A DNA stretch of 64,000 nt from Aquimarina sp040786285. GTDB taxonomy: Bacteria; Bacteroidota; Bacteroidia; Flavobacteriales; Flavobacteriaceae. The position numbers and the translations under genes were made by a program. The notes under the pieces are model-generated. The model had not been told where the DNA came from and did not search any database. It saw nothing but the letters and a program-made list of their open reading frames with translations. The stretch covers positions 1,674,001 to 1,738,000 of the forward strand of contig NZ_JBFMKQ010000001.1 of NCBI RefSeq assembly GCF_040786285.1, given 5' to 3'. Shown here in pieces: positions 10,401 to 18,185 of the stretch. Numbering within the stretch: position 1 is the stretch's first letter; each line of letters begins with the position of its first letter.

Positions 10401-10521
10401 CATTATGATAGGATTATTATTTGGTACCGTGATTACCTTACTGTTTATTCCCTCTTTCTATAGCGTATTGTATAGAGTAGATTATAAAGGATATGAGTTT
10501 AACGAAGAATTATTGGAGTAA
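7411..10521 (+). CDS. RND-family efflux pump (AcrB/MMPL-like inner-membrane transporter)
   Basis: The 1036-residue protein has the duplicated RND layout: a first membrane helix at residues about 12-32, a large periplasmic porter region with the typical SSFPGASPERVEELVTDKIE start, helices 2-6 around residues 335-490, a second periplasmic loop, and helices 8-12 at about 870-1020. The helix-4 motif GMMVDNAIVVAESI carries the Asp expected for proton relay, and GVISLAGIVINNAIVLID is the equivalent of the second half. The length matches the HAE-1/HME range. Substrate is unknown; neither the sequence nor the neighbours tell whether it is a drug, lipid or metal. It overlaps or directly abuts the following channel gene. 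Confidence 0.95.
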   Translation: MNFAKFSIEKNRVALSILGVVMVMGMVFYASLSRDSMPPYTIRVASVVSSFPGASPERVEELVTDKIEKIAQELPELKKVTSTSRTGLSVVQVELKMEVAPEQLQPVWDRLRRKLNTIKGLPSDVRPQLNDDGIGEVFGIAVGITSDGFTYAAMKEQADDLRDDLIKLEDAAKVEINGAQEERVFVKFDNTKLKAYGLTSSNLQGIIASTNILNSGGEVNIEEERIILEPTGNFNTVSDIKNMLIPLGQSGQVVSLGDITIIEKGYINPPKQKVRINGKDAVSLHVSLKKGRNIIKLGEEIDILLAKWQEKLPVGLEVSRLASIDQYIDLKISDFLGNLMQAIAIVLAVMLIFLGFRTGMVIASLIPIVTITTLMVMGLIDIGLNQITLAALIMALGMMVDNAIVVAESIMVKMENGIDVKKAAIDSCAELFMPLLISTLTTSAAFLAFFMAESVMGDIMGPIFVVITIALLSSWIISLSIITLFCVFFLKIKKREDGKMGFLDRMINGLKSKYKDLILLALAWKRTVLLSIVVLFFLSLYGFTKLAFVFFPDSDRNMITIDINLPEGTKIESTTKTILAIEEFITNNLKVTAEKADGIVDWSSYIGEGPSSYDLGYSADEPNSNYAHILVNTSSFLVNNDMVKQLDGFCFNTFPDADIKVGLLGSGGSGTPIEIKVSGDSPDKLASIAEEIKSKLFSISGTKNIKDDWGPKGKKFVIDIDQNKAQSAGITNQDVAISLQTVLDGFQAGEFRENDKSIPIVMTSNQGKQQSLASLETLNIYGQNSGKSVPLLQVANIVPQWQYSKIKRLDLTRTINVSSELTEDGNASAITAVITPWLKEQEEIWGKEYTYKLGGDAENSAENMGAVAKYLPLSAFIIVMLLIIQFNSFRKMTMIVTTIPLGVIGMVIGLLLFGVPFGFMAFLGVISLAGIVINNAIVLIDRIEIEENELKRKPQDAIIAACIQRFRPILLATFTTVLGLIPLYLGGGEMWEPMAVTIMIGLLFGTVITLLFIPSFYSVLYRVDYKGYEFNEELLE

Positions 10522-10525
10522 ATCT

Positions 10526-11188
10526 ATGCTTGAAAAATTATATTCGTACCGATTTGAGCTCTTTCTCTTTAGTCAGATTGTTATTCTTTTTGGATCATTA
10601 ATTTTTCGTGGAGATTTTTTTGAAATCATTATATCTCCGCTGCTATTTCTAATAAATTTAGCGGCAGGGGTTTTATTGATTTCTAAGAAGAAAAAACTGA
10701 CGTGGTTTTTTATCGTATTGCTAATGGTTTCTGGAGTTGTTTTTGGTGCGGATTTACTAGAGATTCAAAATGATAGATTTTTCGCATTTCTCAATATGGG
10801 GACATACTTTTTGTTTTACACCATCGTCACTTTTGAAATAATACAGCAGATTTGGGAAACTAAAATTGTCAATAAGAATGTGATTTTTGGGCTGATAAGT
10901 GGGTACATAGCATTAGGACTAATAAGCTTTTTTGTTTGTTTAAGTATAGAATTGGCGAATCCTGGTTCCTTCCAAGGACTTAATGCTAATATGGATGAAT
11001 CACAATCATTTACCGAACGAATAATGTATTATAGCTATATTACTTTAATGACTATTGGTTATGGTGAGATCGTACCCGTTACATCACTAGCTCAAAAAGC
11101 GGCTATTTTGATTGGTATGTTGGGACAATTTTATTTGGTGATTTTGACCGCCATAGTAGTTGGTAAATATATAAACCAGAAAAAATGA
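10526..11188 (+). CDS. Ion-channel membrane protein with a potassium-type pore motif
   Basis: The ATG at 10526, four bases after the pump stop, is preferred. An ATG at 10493 would overlap the pump by 29 bases. The product of about 220 residues has four or more N-terminal membrane helices, then a helix, a pore loop with TIGYGEIVP and a last helix (LIGMLGQFYLVILTAIVVGKYI). TxGYG is the potassium selectivity filter, so this is a two-helix pore domain preceded by an extra membrane region. There is no RCK or cyclic-nucleotide domain. It is the last gene of the efflux operon; whether the two functions are connected is unknown. Confidence 0.8.
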   Translation: MLEKLYSYRFELFLFSQIVILFGSLIFRGDFFEIIISPLLFLINLAAGVLLISKKKKLTWFFIVLLMVSGVVFGADLLEIQNDRFFAFLNMGTYFLFYTIVTFEIIQQIWETKIVNKNVIFGLISGYIALGLISFFVCLSIELANPGSFQGLNANMDESQSFTERIMYYSYITLMTIGYGEIVPVTSLAQKAAILIGMLGQFYLVILTAIVVGKYINQKK

Positions 11189-11196
11189 TGTATTAA

Positions 11197-11238
11197 AAAA
11201 CAGTACTCAATCATGGAGTACTGTTTTCTTTTTTTTTC
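11197..11238 (+). terminator. Intrinsic terminator of the efflux/ion-channel operon
   Basis: A perfect 12-bp stem (AAAACAGTACTC at 11197-11208, GAGTACTGTTTT at 11216-11227) with a 7-base loop is followed by C and a long T-run (11229-11238). It begins 8 bases after the channel stop codon. Confidence 0.9.
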
Positions 11239-11357
11239 AATTTTTAAGCTCAAAACGAACCTTTATTTTTTAAAAATCAAGAATTCTTATTGACTAATTT
11301 ATGGGGTAAGACTAATTGGGAGAAAAGTCAATTAATGTATTAGTATATATTTTCTCG

Positions 11358-12107
11358 TTATTTGGATAGCCATTTTTTAAACTTGCCAAGCTTTTCTATG
11401 GCAACAGATATTTGTTGGTCTTCTGCAACTGGTTCAAGATGTAAAATAATCTTGGATTTCGAAGAGTAGTACATTTTTGAAATGGCAGATATATGGATGA
11501 TGTATTTTCTATTGATTCGATAGAATTCTTTAGGGTCGAGGATTTCTTCTAGCCCTTTTAACGAATAATCTATCGGTAATTTCTTTTCATTCTTAAGCTT
11601 GATAAATGTGATTTTATCTTCAGAATAAAAATAAGCCACTTCATCTATCTCGACGGTTTTAAGATTATTGTTGATCTTTACTAGAAATCGCTTCTTGTAG
11701 GCATCGGCAGGATTATATAAAACCTTAGTGTAATCCGGATTAGGCGGGTTATCATATTTTCTTAATTTCTCGAGACTACGTTGTAGTGCTTCCTTTGGAA
11801 TAGGTTTCAACAAATAATCGATACTGTTTTGTTCAAATGCCTTGATAGCATATTCAGAATAAGCCGTTGTAAAAATTATTTTTGAGGTAATAGTATCCAC
11901 TTGATTGAAAATTTCAAATGAATTATCATCAGATAAATTGATATCCAGGAATATTAAGTCCGGGATGTTCTCATTGAGATATTCGACTGCTTCTTTCACC
12001 GAAGACAATATACGAGCAATATGAATGTCAGAATCCAGCTCTAATATCATTTTTTGCAACTTGATAGCAGCAATATCTTCATCTTCTATTATTATTGCGT
12101 TAATCAT
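11358..12107 (-). CDS. LytTR-family response regulator
   Basis: The 249-residue protein has a receiver domain (residues about 1-120) with the acidic pocket EDED at 8-11, the phosphorylatable Asp55 in FLDINL and the conserved Lys in LLKPIPK. A C-terminal LytTR DNA-binding domain (about 145-245) contains FYRINRKYIIHISAI. It is the last gene of a four-gene minus-strand operon and its start overlaps the kinase stop by 4 bases (ATGA), which implies translational coupling. Direct repeats with a 20-bp period upstream of the first gene of this operon are the obvious candidate binding site. Confidence 0.93.
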   Translation of the reverse strand: MINAIIIEDEDIAAIKLQKMILELDSDIHIARILSSVKEAVEYLNENIPDLIFLDINLSDDNSFEIFNQVDTITSKIIFTTAYSEYAIKAFEQNSIDYLLKPIPKEALQRSLEKLRKYDNPPNPDYTKVLYNPADAYKKRFLVKINNNLKTVEIDEVAYFYSEDKITFIKLKNEKKLPIDYSLKGLEEILDPKEFYRINRKYIIHISAISKMYYSSKSKIILHLEPVAEDQQISVAIEKLGKFKKWLSK

Positions 12108-13144
12108 ATGTCGGGTTTTATTAGAGGTATACGAGCAGTATATGTATTATTTTCAACAATAAATGTTGGTGCTTCTGTATGTATCAACTCATATTGTTTT
12201 TTTAAATTTTTAAGCCCTATTCCGAATGATGAATCTTGATCTACGGCTGTTCCTCTTGGTTGGTAATTGTTCTCTACAATGATATAATCTCCTTTGGTAA
12301 TAATTGTAATATGTAATGGGTTTGTCTTTTCTACAATGTTGTGTTTAATCGCATTTTCCACTAATAATTCTAAGGTCATTGGCGGTATGAGATAATTCGT
12401 TTTTGATTCATCGATTTGATAGATTATTTGTATGCTTTCGCGAAAGCGTATGTGCTGCAGAGCCATATACGATTTAATCAGTTTTATTTCTTTATCCAGA
12501 GGAACTACTAATTCTTCACTATGATCTAAATTGTATCTATATACACTCGATAATTGTTGCAAAAAATCATCTGCTTTGTTGATATCGATACTCATCAAAG
12601 CGGATAAGCTATTAAAACTATTAAATAAGAAATGTGGATTTAATTGGTTTTTAAGTGCCTGATATTTTGCTACTGTGCGTTCGTTTTCTATTTCATTTAG
12701 TTTCATAACAAATTCTTGTTTCTCTGCTTGAGATTCTAAGAAGGCTTCAATAACATAAACAAATAATATTACACTAATTATCACAGTAAAACTTCCCCAA
12801 AAAAACAAACCTGTTAGAGAATACGATACATAATCTGGCTCAAATATTTGCCCCAATAGTCTAATAATGAAAGTGAATACTGTCGCTTTTACAATAATGA
12901 TAAGACCATATAATAGCTTATTGCTTTTACTTTCTTTATGTGTAAATCTATTAAGAGGTGATTTTTTTAAGATCCATAAACGCAAATAATAAATACCCGT
13001 AGTCAAAATAAATGTTATTATAAAAACCAGAGGAACGTACTCTATAGCCTCAAGAAAGCTTTCTTGTCGCAAATCTCTTAAAATGTCAACTACACTTACT
13101 AAGAAACAGATTAAGAAATAGAATAAGAAACGATTGATATTCAA
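12104..13144 (-). CDS. LytS-type sensor histidine kinase
   Basis: The 346-residue protein has about four membrane helices in residues 1-135, a linker coiled coil, and a His_kinase domain with the motif QLNPHFLFNSFNSL, which contains the phospho-accepting His171. A HATPase region follows, with PPMTLELLVENAIKH and the glycine loop SFGIGLKNLKKQYE. It has no extracellular sensor domain, so the signal probably comes through the membrane helices or a partner. The partner LytTR regulator overlaps it by 4 bases. The gene follows the DUF4249 lipoprotein gene by 20 bases and belongs to the TonB-receptor operon. Confidence 0.92.
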   Translation of the reverse strand: MNINRFLFYFLICFLVSVVDILRDLRQESFLEAIEYVPLVFIITFILTTGIYYLRLWILKKSPLNRFTHKESKSNKLLYGLIIIVKATVFTFIIRLLGQIFEPDYVSYSLTGLFFWGSFTVIISVILFVYVIEAFLESQAEKQEFVMKLNEIENERTVAKYQALKNQLNPHFLFNSFNSLSALMSIDINKADDFLQQLSSVYRYNLDHSEELVVPLDKEIKLIKSYMALQHIRFRESIQIIYQIDESKTNYLIPPMTLELLVENAIKHNIVEKTNPLHITIITKGDYIIVENNYQPRGTAVDQDSSFGIGLKNLKKQYELIHTEAPTFIVENNTYTARIPLIKPDI

Positions 13145-13164
13145 TGGTATGTGTTTTAAAGTTA

Positions 13165-14037
13165 TTACTCAATTACTATTGAATCTTCTTCTACATCTAC
13201 AGTATAAAAAAACCCTACAGCCCTATTACTTGGTGTTGTTGTGTTAATAACATTACTCCTAATCGTAGCTGGTGGTGGATTACCTCCAAAGGAAATCCCC
13301 GTATTGCCAGTTTGAGTAAATAATTCAAAAAGATAATCAAAATATTCTTTAGATATACCTATTTGTTGGCCGGTTGCGGTTTCTCCAATTTCAAAACTGA
13401 TCTCTCCATTTACATCAACATTAGTACGTGTTTGACCATCAAAAAACTCATCTGATGTAATTAAATTTTGAGCATTACCCGGATCAGGAGATATTACAAA
13501 TTCACCATTTTTGAAGAGTCTATTGTAATAATAATTTTCAATATTAGCTGGATCAGTACTGTCAAATTTCAAAAAATAACCACCAGGCGAAAAAATAGTT
13601 TCTTCTTCAAACTGAACAAAGAAGTTATCAAACCCAGGTACTTTATTTAAGGTATCAGAACCTTGGTAGGTCTCCCCATTCCAAAGAATAGTAATTGTAT
13701 ATGTCTTGCCAAGTTCAGGAGCCAGTGCTGTATTACTATAAAAACCATCTCCTTGATGATCAAAAGACCAGATATCGGTTCCATCGGTAACCGATACCTC
13801 TGCATTAGTTACACTAGGATTGGGTTCGCTAGATAGAAAATCATTTGTTGTGGTCAATCTTAATTGTTGAACACTCAAAGGGCTTGCGGTGTTTCGTTCT
13901 AAGCCTCCATTGATTACCAGTTTTACTGGTGAAGGAGCTAAGCTGATATCATCACTAACATCTGTTTCACAAGAAAAAAATAATATGACGATGCTAATAC
14001 ATATTAAATGTTTGATTGTTTTTATTGTCGTTTTCAT
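13165..14037 (-). CDS. DUF4249-family lipoprotein
   Basis: The 290-residue protein has a lipoprotein signal ending at Cys23 (LFFSCETD). The mature region starts with the family-typical pattern of a short Asp/Ser linker, then KLVINGGLE and several beta strands including YTITILWNGETYQGSDTL. DUF4249 proteins commonly sit next to TonB-dependent receptors and are thought to be surface lipoproteins that assist the receptor; no substrate is known. Here the gene lies 11 bases after the receptor gene and 20 bases before a LytS kinase. It may work as a binding lid or as an input to the sensor (inference). Confidence 0.88.
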   Translation of the reverse strand: MKTTIKTIKHLICISIVILFFSCETDVSDDISLAPSPVKLVINGGLERNTASPLSVQQLRLTTTNDFLSSEPNPSVTNAEVSVTDGTDIWSFDHQGDGFYSNTALAPELGKTYTITILWNGETYQGSDTLNKVPGFDNFFVQFEEETIFSPGGYFLKFDSTDPANIENYYYNRLFKNGEFVISPDPGNAQNLITSDEFFDGQTRTNVDVNGEISFEIGETATGQQIGISKEYFDYLFELFTQTGNTGISFGGNPPPATIRSNVINTTTPSNRAVGFFYTVDVEEDSIVIE

Positions 14038-14048
14038 ATTCTTTGTAA

Positions 14049-16427
14049 TTAAAATTTAAACTGATAGGTAACTGAGGGTACTATTCCTAGAAAAGAGAAT
14101 TTACTAGCTTCTGTTTGGCCTGTAGGAATATTGATATCGTTTATTTCATCAACTCTTTCTCTAAAGAAAATGGTTGCTGCGTTTTGTCTGTTATAAACGT
14201 TTCCGATACTAAAAATCCAAGTGCCGTTGCCACCTTCTTTAGGGTTTAGAGTTGCAGAAAGATCTAGACGGTGAAATGCTGGTAATCTATTCCCGTTTCT
14301 ACCTTCATAATCTGCTACTATGAGTCCGTTTTGTTCAAACTTACCCGTTGGATACGTGACAGGTTTTCCAGAACCATAGACAAAGTTTGCACCAAAATCC
14401 CATCTGTCATTAAGCTTATAGAGCCCTACTAAACTAAGTTCGTGGGTTTGGTCATTATTTGAGGGATAATATTCATTGTTATTAATACCAAGTACCTGTC
14501 TCTCGGATTTCGCAAGGGTATAACTTAACCACCCTGTGAGTTTACCTGAATTTTTATTCAATTGAAACTCCATTCCGTAGGCTCTTCCTTTTCCCTGTAT
14601 AACTTGAGTTTCGATATTCTCTTGAAAAAGAAGATCTGCGCCATCTACAAAATCGGTTACATCTCTTAGATCTTTATAATACGCTTCTATACTAAAGTCG
14701 TATGCATTATTTTTTAATGTCTTGAAATACCCTAAAGCAAACTGATCAGAGTATTGTGGTTTTAAATAAGGGCCGCTAGGTGTCCAAATATCTAAAGGTG
14801 TAGCCGATGTAGAATTTGAAATGAGGTGTAAATACTGATAATTTCTATTATAACTAGCTTTTATGGAAGTGGTTTTGTTCCATAAATATCTTGCAGAAGC
14901 ACGAGGCTCTAGATTGTTGAAACTCTTAATTATATCTCCAGAACCAAAATTAGTTGTCCCTATCACCTCATTTTCCTCAAACAAATCTAGTGTTGGGTTA
15001 TAGGTTAAAGGGCTTCCGTTTTCATATTGTGAAACCGTTTCTTTTCCTATACGCTGAAAGTTGGACCATCTTACTCCATATTGTAAACTCAACTTATCCG
15101 ATAATTTATGTTCAAAATCTATATAAGGAGCTATTTCTAGAGCATATTTATCCTGAAAGTCTTGAGGTGTTGTTGAAGAATTATTAAGTGCCGATATCTC
15201 TCCAGGGTTAAAATTGTAGTATGTAAAATCTGAACCTGTTCTAAGCGTGTTCCCAGAACTTATAAACCAACTAAGTCTCGGTTTAAAATTATAATTTACA
15301 ATATTTGATTTCCAACGAAATTCTGATCCAGAGGTCAAAACATCAACCTCATATTCATAATCACTATATATTGCAGAGGTTTGAAAGAACAACTTGTCAC
15401 TTAGTTCACTTGTCCAACGTAGCGTGGTAGATCCATTTCCATATGTGTTTCCAAAAACATTATCAATGGCAAATCGATCTCTACCAAAGTATCCAGAAAG
15501 GAAAAGTCGATTTTTAGCATTTAAATTATAATTTACCTTTAAATTCACATCGTAGAAGAAGAGTTTAGTGTCTTTGAAATCCTCTACCAGAGGAGCAAAC
15601 AAATCTATATAAGATCGTCTTCCGGCTAATAGATAACTTCCTTTTCCTTCTTCATTATCTCCTTTGTTTATGGGCCCCTGAACCAATGCCCTACTTGAAA
15701 TAAGTCCAAGTCCAAGTTCTCCATTAAATTCTTTAGTATTACCTTCCCTTTGTTTGATATCTAAAACTGAAGACAATCGACCGCCAAAAGTTGCAGGTAT
15801 TGCTCCCTTATGAAGCTTTACATCTTTTACAGCGTCTGCATTGAAGACAGAGAAAAAACCTAATAGGTGAGAAGCATTATAAATAGTAGCTTCGTCCAAT
15901 AGCACAAGGTTTTGATCTGCAGAACCTCCTCTTACATTAAAACCAGAAGAACCCTCGCTAACACTAGAAACCCCAGGGAGTAGCTGAATTGATTTAACCA
16001 AATCTACTTCGCCAAGACCTGTTGGTAGTTTTTTCATTGTGGATGCTTTTATGGTTGCGACACTCATCTCGGTAGATTTAATATTTCTACTTGCTTTAGA
16101 TGATGTTACCACTACCTCATCTAAAGCCGCTGCATCTTCTTCCATTTCAAAGTTCAATTTCATATCCCCATCGATTACGATTTCTTTTTTAATGGTTTTG
16201 AACCCAATGAAAGAAAATTCAACGGTGTATACTCCTTTTTCTAATGTTATGGAATAGAATCCATAATCATTTGTAATAGTACCTAGATTTGGTCCAACAA
16301 TAATATTTATACCCCAAAGATTTTCTCCAGAGGAAATATCCTTGCCATAACCACTAAGTGTATATTTTTCTTGTGCTTGTGATGTTATAAAAAACAATCC
16401 AAACAAAATGCTGGCATATAATTTCAT
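14049..16427 (-). CDS. TonB-dependent outer-membrane receptor
   Basis: The 792-residue protein has a signal peptide (cleaved near TSQAQ, about residue 18), a CarboxypepD_reg-like domain (about 22-105, YTLSGYGKDISSGENLWGIN), a plug domain (about 120-235, with GFNVRGGSADQNLVLLDEA) and a 22-strand-type barrel that ends VTYQFKF with a terminal Phe. At under 800 residues it is shorter than SusC-like receptors (about 1000), and its partner is DUF4249 rather than SusD, so a polysaccharide-utilisation role is not supported. It is the first gene of an operon with DUF4249, LytS and LytTR, so uptake and signalling are encoded together. Confidence 0.93.
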   Translation of the reverse strand: MKLYASILFGLFFITSQAQEKYTLSGYGKDISSGENLWGINIIVGPNLGTITNDYGFYSITLEKGVYTVEFSFIGFKTIKKEIVIDGDMKLNFEMEEDAAALDEVVVTSSKASRNIKSTEMSVATIKASTMKKLPTGLGEVDLVKSIQLLPGVSSVSEGSSGFNVRGGSADQNLVLLDEATIYNASHLLGFFSVFNADAVKDVKLHKGAIPATFGGRLSSVLDIKQREGNTKEFNGELGLGLISSRALVQGPINKGDNEEGKGSYLLAGRRSYIDLFAPLVEDFKDTKLFFYDVNLKVNYNLNAKNRLFLSGYFGRDRFAIDNVFGNTYGNGSTTLRWTSELSDKLFFQTSAIYSDYEYEVDVLTSGSEFRWKSNIVNYNFKPRLSWFISSGNTLRTGSDFTYYNFNPGEISALNNSSTTPQDFQDKYALEIAPYIDFEHKLSDKLSLQYGVRWSNFQRIGKETVSQYENGSPLTYNPTLDLFEENEVIGTTNFGSGDIIKSFNNLEPRASARYLWNKTTSIKASYNRNYQYLHLISNSTSATPLDIWTPSGPYLKPQYSDQFALGYFKTLKNNAYDFSIEAYYKDLRDVTDFVDGADLLFQENIETQVIQGKGRAYGMEFQLNKNSGKLTGWLSYTLAKSERQVLGINNNEYYPSNNDQTHELSLVGLYKLNDRWDFGANFVYGSGKPVTYPTGKFEQNGLIVADYEGRNGNRLPAFHRLDLSATLNPKEGGNGTWIFSIGNVYNRQNAATIFFRERVDEINDINIPTGQTEASKFSFLGIVPSVTYQFKF

Positions 16428-16493
16428 TCGCTTATTGATTTTAAATTACTCGACAAAACTATTTAGGAGAGGAAAGGTTTTAATGAGGAAAAA

Positions 16494-16510
16494 GATGAAA
16501 CTGGATTTTT
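16494..16510 (+). promoter_or_regulatory. Inverted copy of the LytTR-like element
   Basis: GATGAAACTGGATTTTT at 16494-16510 is the exact reverse complement of 16627-16643, 17 of 17 bases. It sits 67 bases before the receptor start codon, and is followed by a perfect 9-bp tandem duplication (CCCGATAAA at 16511-16519 and 16520-16528). Together with the distal direct repeats it could allow looping or a second regulator dimer to bind (inference). Confidence 0.55.
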
Positions 16511-16613
16511 CCCGATAAACCCGATAAAAGAGTAGAAAAGTGTAGAACAATAAAAATGGGGGTTCCGATTTTTATGAATTCTAGAAACAAATGTCTTTAG
16601 TAGAAACAATTTT

Positions 16614-16643
16614 CAGTTTCATCAACAAAAATCCAGTTTCATC
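16614..16643 (-). promoter_or_regulatory. Candidate LytTR operator: two direct repeats, 20-bp period
   Basis: CAGTTTCATC occurs at 16614-16623 and again at 16634-16643, exactly 20 bases apart, about 190-215 bases upstream of the TonB receptor. LytTR regulators of the AgrA/AlgR type are known to bind pairs of about 9-bp direct repeats spaced by roughly two helical turns with a conserved GTT core, and both copies contain CAGTT. The operon ends with a LytTR gene, so autoregulation is the simplest reading. The site also lies upstream of the divergent gene at 16731. Confidence 0.6.
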
Positions 16644-16730
16644 ATATTTTTTCTTGTTATGGATGTATCTGGAGATAAGTTTGCCTTCATAAACAATGTG
16701 CATTTTCTTGTGTACTAAATACTTAATGAT

Positions 16731-17138
16731 ATGAAAAGGTTAATTAACTTATTGTCTTATGTCCCTTTACTATTGCTTGTTATTATTTATGCTAAACATT
16801 CAATTGAGGCATTTATAGGTACGAAATACATGTACAGTATATTAAATGTCCTTGAACTAGACATTTTGGATACATTAGTAGGATTACTGTTGATAGGATT
16901 TCACGATGCAATTATAGTGGCTCTACTACTTTTTAAAGAAAAATTAGTGCCGAAACTCCCTATTGTTTATGTGTATATATGGGCTGGAATATGGCCTATA
17001 ATCCCAAGGTTTATTCTGTGGGGAGGTGGTGCTCCCTTTGATTGGGTAGAAGTTCTCATTTTTACAAAACTATCGACTATTAGTTATTACCTCTTAATAA
17101 GAAGAAACTCCACAAAATTAAATTTAAAAATATCATAA
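16731..17138 (+). CDS. Small membrane protein, unknown function
   Basis: The 135-residue product has about four hydrophobic segments (residues 7-22, 42-68, 80-98 and 105-122) and a basic C-terminus. No family was recognised. It is divergent from the TonB-receptor operon and shares its regulatory region. The next gene starts 3 bases after its stop, so the two are almost certainly co-transcribed. Confidence 0.7.
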   Translation: MKRLINLLSYVPLLLLVIIYAKHSIEAFIGTKYMYSILNVLELDILDTLVGLLLIGFHDAIIVALLLFKEKLVPKLPIVYVYIWAGIWPIIPRFILWGGGAPFDWVEVLIFTKLSTISYYLLIRRNSTKLNLKIS

Positions 17139-17140
17139 TT

Positions 17141-17854
17141 ATGACAACATTACAATTTGCACAATGGCGAAGTATCGCCTGGAAATCTGCAGCTGCGGCT
17201 GCTTCAAGTATTTTTTTAACTAGTATTTATTTTGCAGTTATTTTACCTCTTTTTGGATTTACTTTTGATATGCTGGATGATCACGCTGCAGCTATTAACT
17301 GGTATGTAGATGCCAAAACCTCTGGTGTTTTTCAAGGCTTAATGGTATGCTATTTTATATCGCAGCTTTTACTACTCCCAGTTCCTTTCGCCCTGCATAA
17401 CATAGTATCAAGAGAACATAATTCTGTGTATTCATTTTACTTTGCCTTAATAGGAACCGCTGGTACCATTATAGCTATGGTTGGTCCTATTTTTGTTTTT
17501 GCAAACATTCCAGAACTTACTAATACCGCCGCAAAAAATATTGTGTCTATAGATACAATGATTATGACAGGTAATATGTTTGCAGACTTAACGAAAGATT
17601 TTCGTTTGTTTTCAGAAATTCTAGTGGGCATTTGGTTGATCGGTTTTGGGTTTATGATTGCCAAGAATACAGTTCATAAAGTTAAATCTCTTATCATAGG
17701 TGTATTTGGTATTGCCATCTTCATTATCCCTGCAATTAAATTAGCGGATCCTTATATGCATAGTGAGGACTATATTGGGTTAGTATTAGCCATGTGTTTT
17801 GTTTTACTATCTATCTTAGCCCATACATCAAAACCTGAACAGATTATTGGTTAA
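17141..17854 (+). CDS. Multi-pass membrane protein, possibly DUF4386-like
   Basis: The 237-residue product has six or seven membrane helices, including an Ala-rich first helix after WKSAAAAASS and the block IGTAGTIIAMVGPIFVFA. The overall layout (about 230 residues, helix pairs separated by short polar loops, SREHNSVYSFYFALIG) resembles small integral proteins annotated DUF4386, but I cannot confirm that. It is the second gene of a two-gene unit and is followed by a strong hairpin. Confidence 0.7.
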   Translation: MTTLQFAQWRSIAWKSAAAAASSIFLTSIYFAVILPLFGFTFDMLDDHAAAINWYVDAKTSGVFQGLMVCYFISQLLLLPVPFALHNIVSREHNSVYSFYFALIGTAGTIIAMVGPIFVFANIPELTNTAAKNIVSIDTMIMTGNMFADLTKDFRLFSEILVGIWLIGFGFMIAKNTVHKVKSLIIGVFGIAIFIIPAIKLADPYMHSEDYIGLVLAMCFVLLSILAHTSKPEQIIG

Positions 17855-17872
17855 AATTCTCACATTTTAATT

Positions 17873-17918
17873 GACACATAAAAAATATGGGGTAGCTACT
17901 CCATATTTTTTATGTGTC
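17873..17918. terminator. Long hairpin after the two-gene membrane-protein unit
   Basis: GACACATAAAAAATATGG at 17873-17890 pairs perfectly with 17901-17918, an 18-bp stem, and the loop itself can pair a further 2-3 bases. The A- and T-runs lie inside the stem, so it could act as a terminator in either direction. It begins 18 bases after the stop codon. Confidence 0.75.
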
Positions 17919-18185
17919 CTTAGATAACATTCCAAATTATCGCAGTAGTCTAGAGCCAAGTCTCATTACCTCTACAAATAAAAGTATCCACTAATATTCG
18001 ATTTCTTTAATTCAATATTAATTCTTGCATTTTGGTTGAATACAATTTCTTTTTCAATAAAGTTCATTAGAGAACTCTGTAACATATCTATATGGGAGGG
18101 GAGATTATTCTAATAAATTATTCTTTATAATTATAATTTTGAGTAAATTACATAGGTCACACAACTATGTAAATCATCTTTTCTT
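17919..18185. other. AT-rich intergenic stretch before the cytochrome gene
   Basis: I see no gene. TAATTTTG at 18134-18141 matches the Bacteroidota -7 box TAnnTTTG and lies about 45 bases before the cytochrome start, but no TTG sits at the right distance upstream. A short open frame on the minus strand (about 45 codons, ending near 17970) has no ribosome-binding context and is not called. Confidence 0.4.

Noticed and set aside
14049..16427. SusC/SusD polysaccharide utilisation locus
   Set aside because: The receptor is too short for SusC, the partner is DUF4249 rather than SusD, and no glycoside hydrolase is nearby.
17960..18110. Short minus-strand open frame of about 45 codons
   Set aside because: It has no recognised similarity, no start context and lies in AT-rich sequence where such frames are expected by chance.
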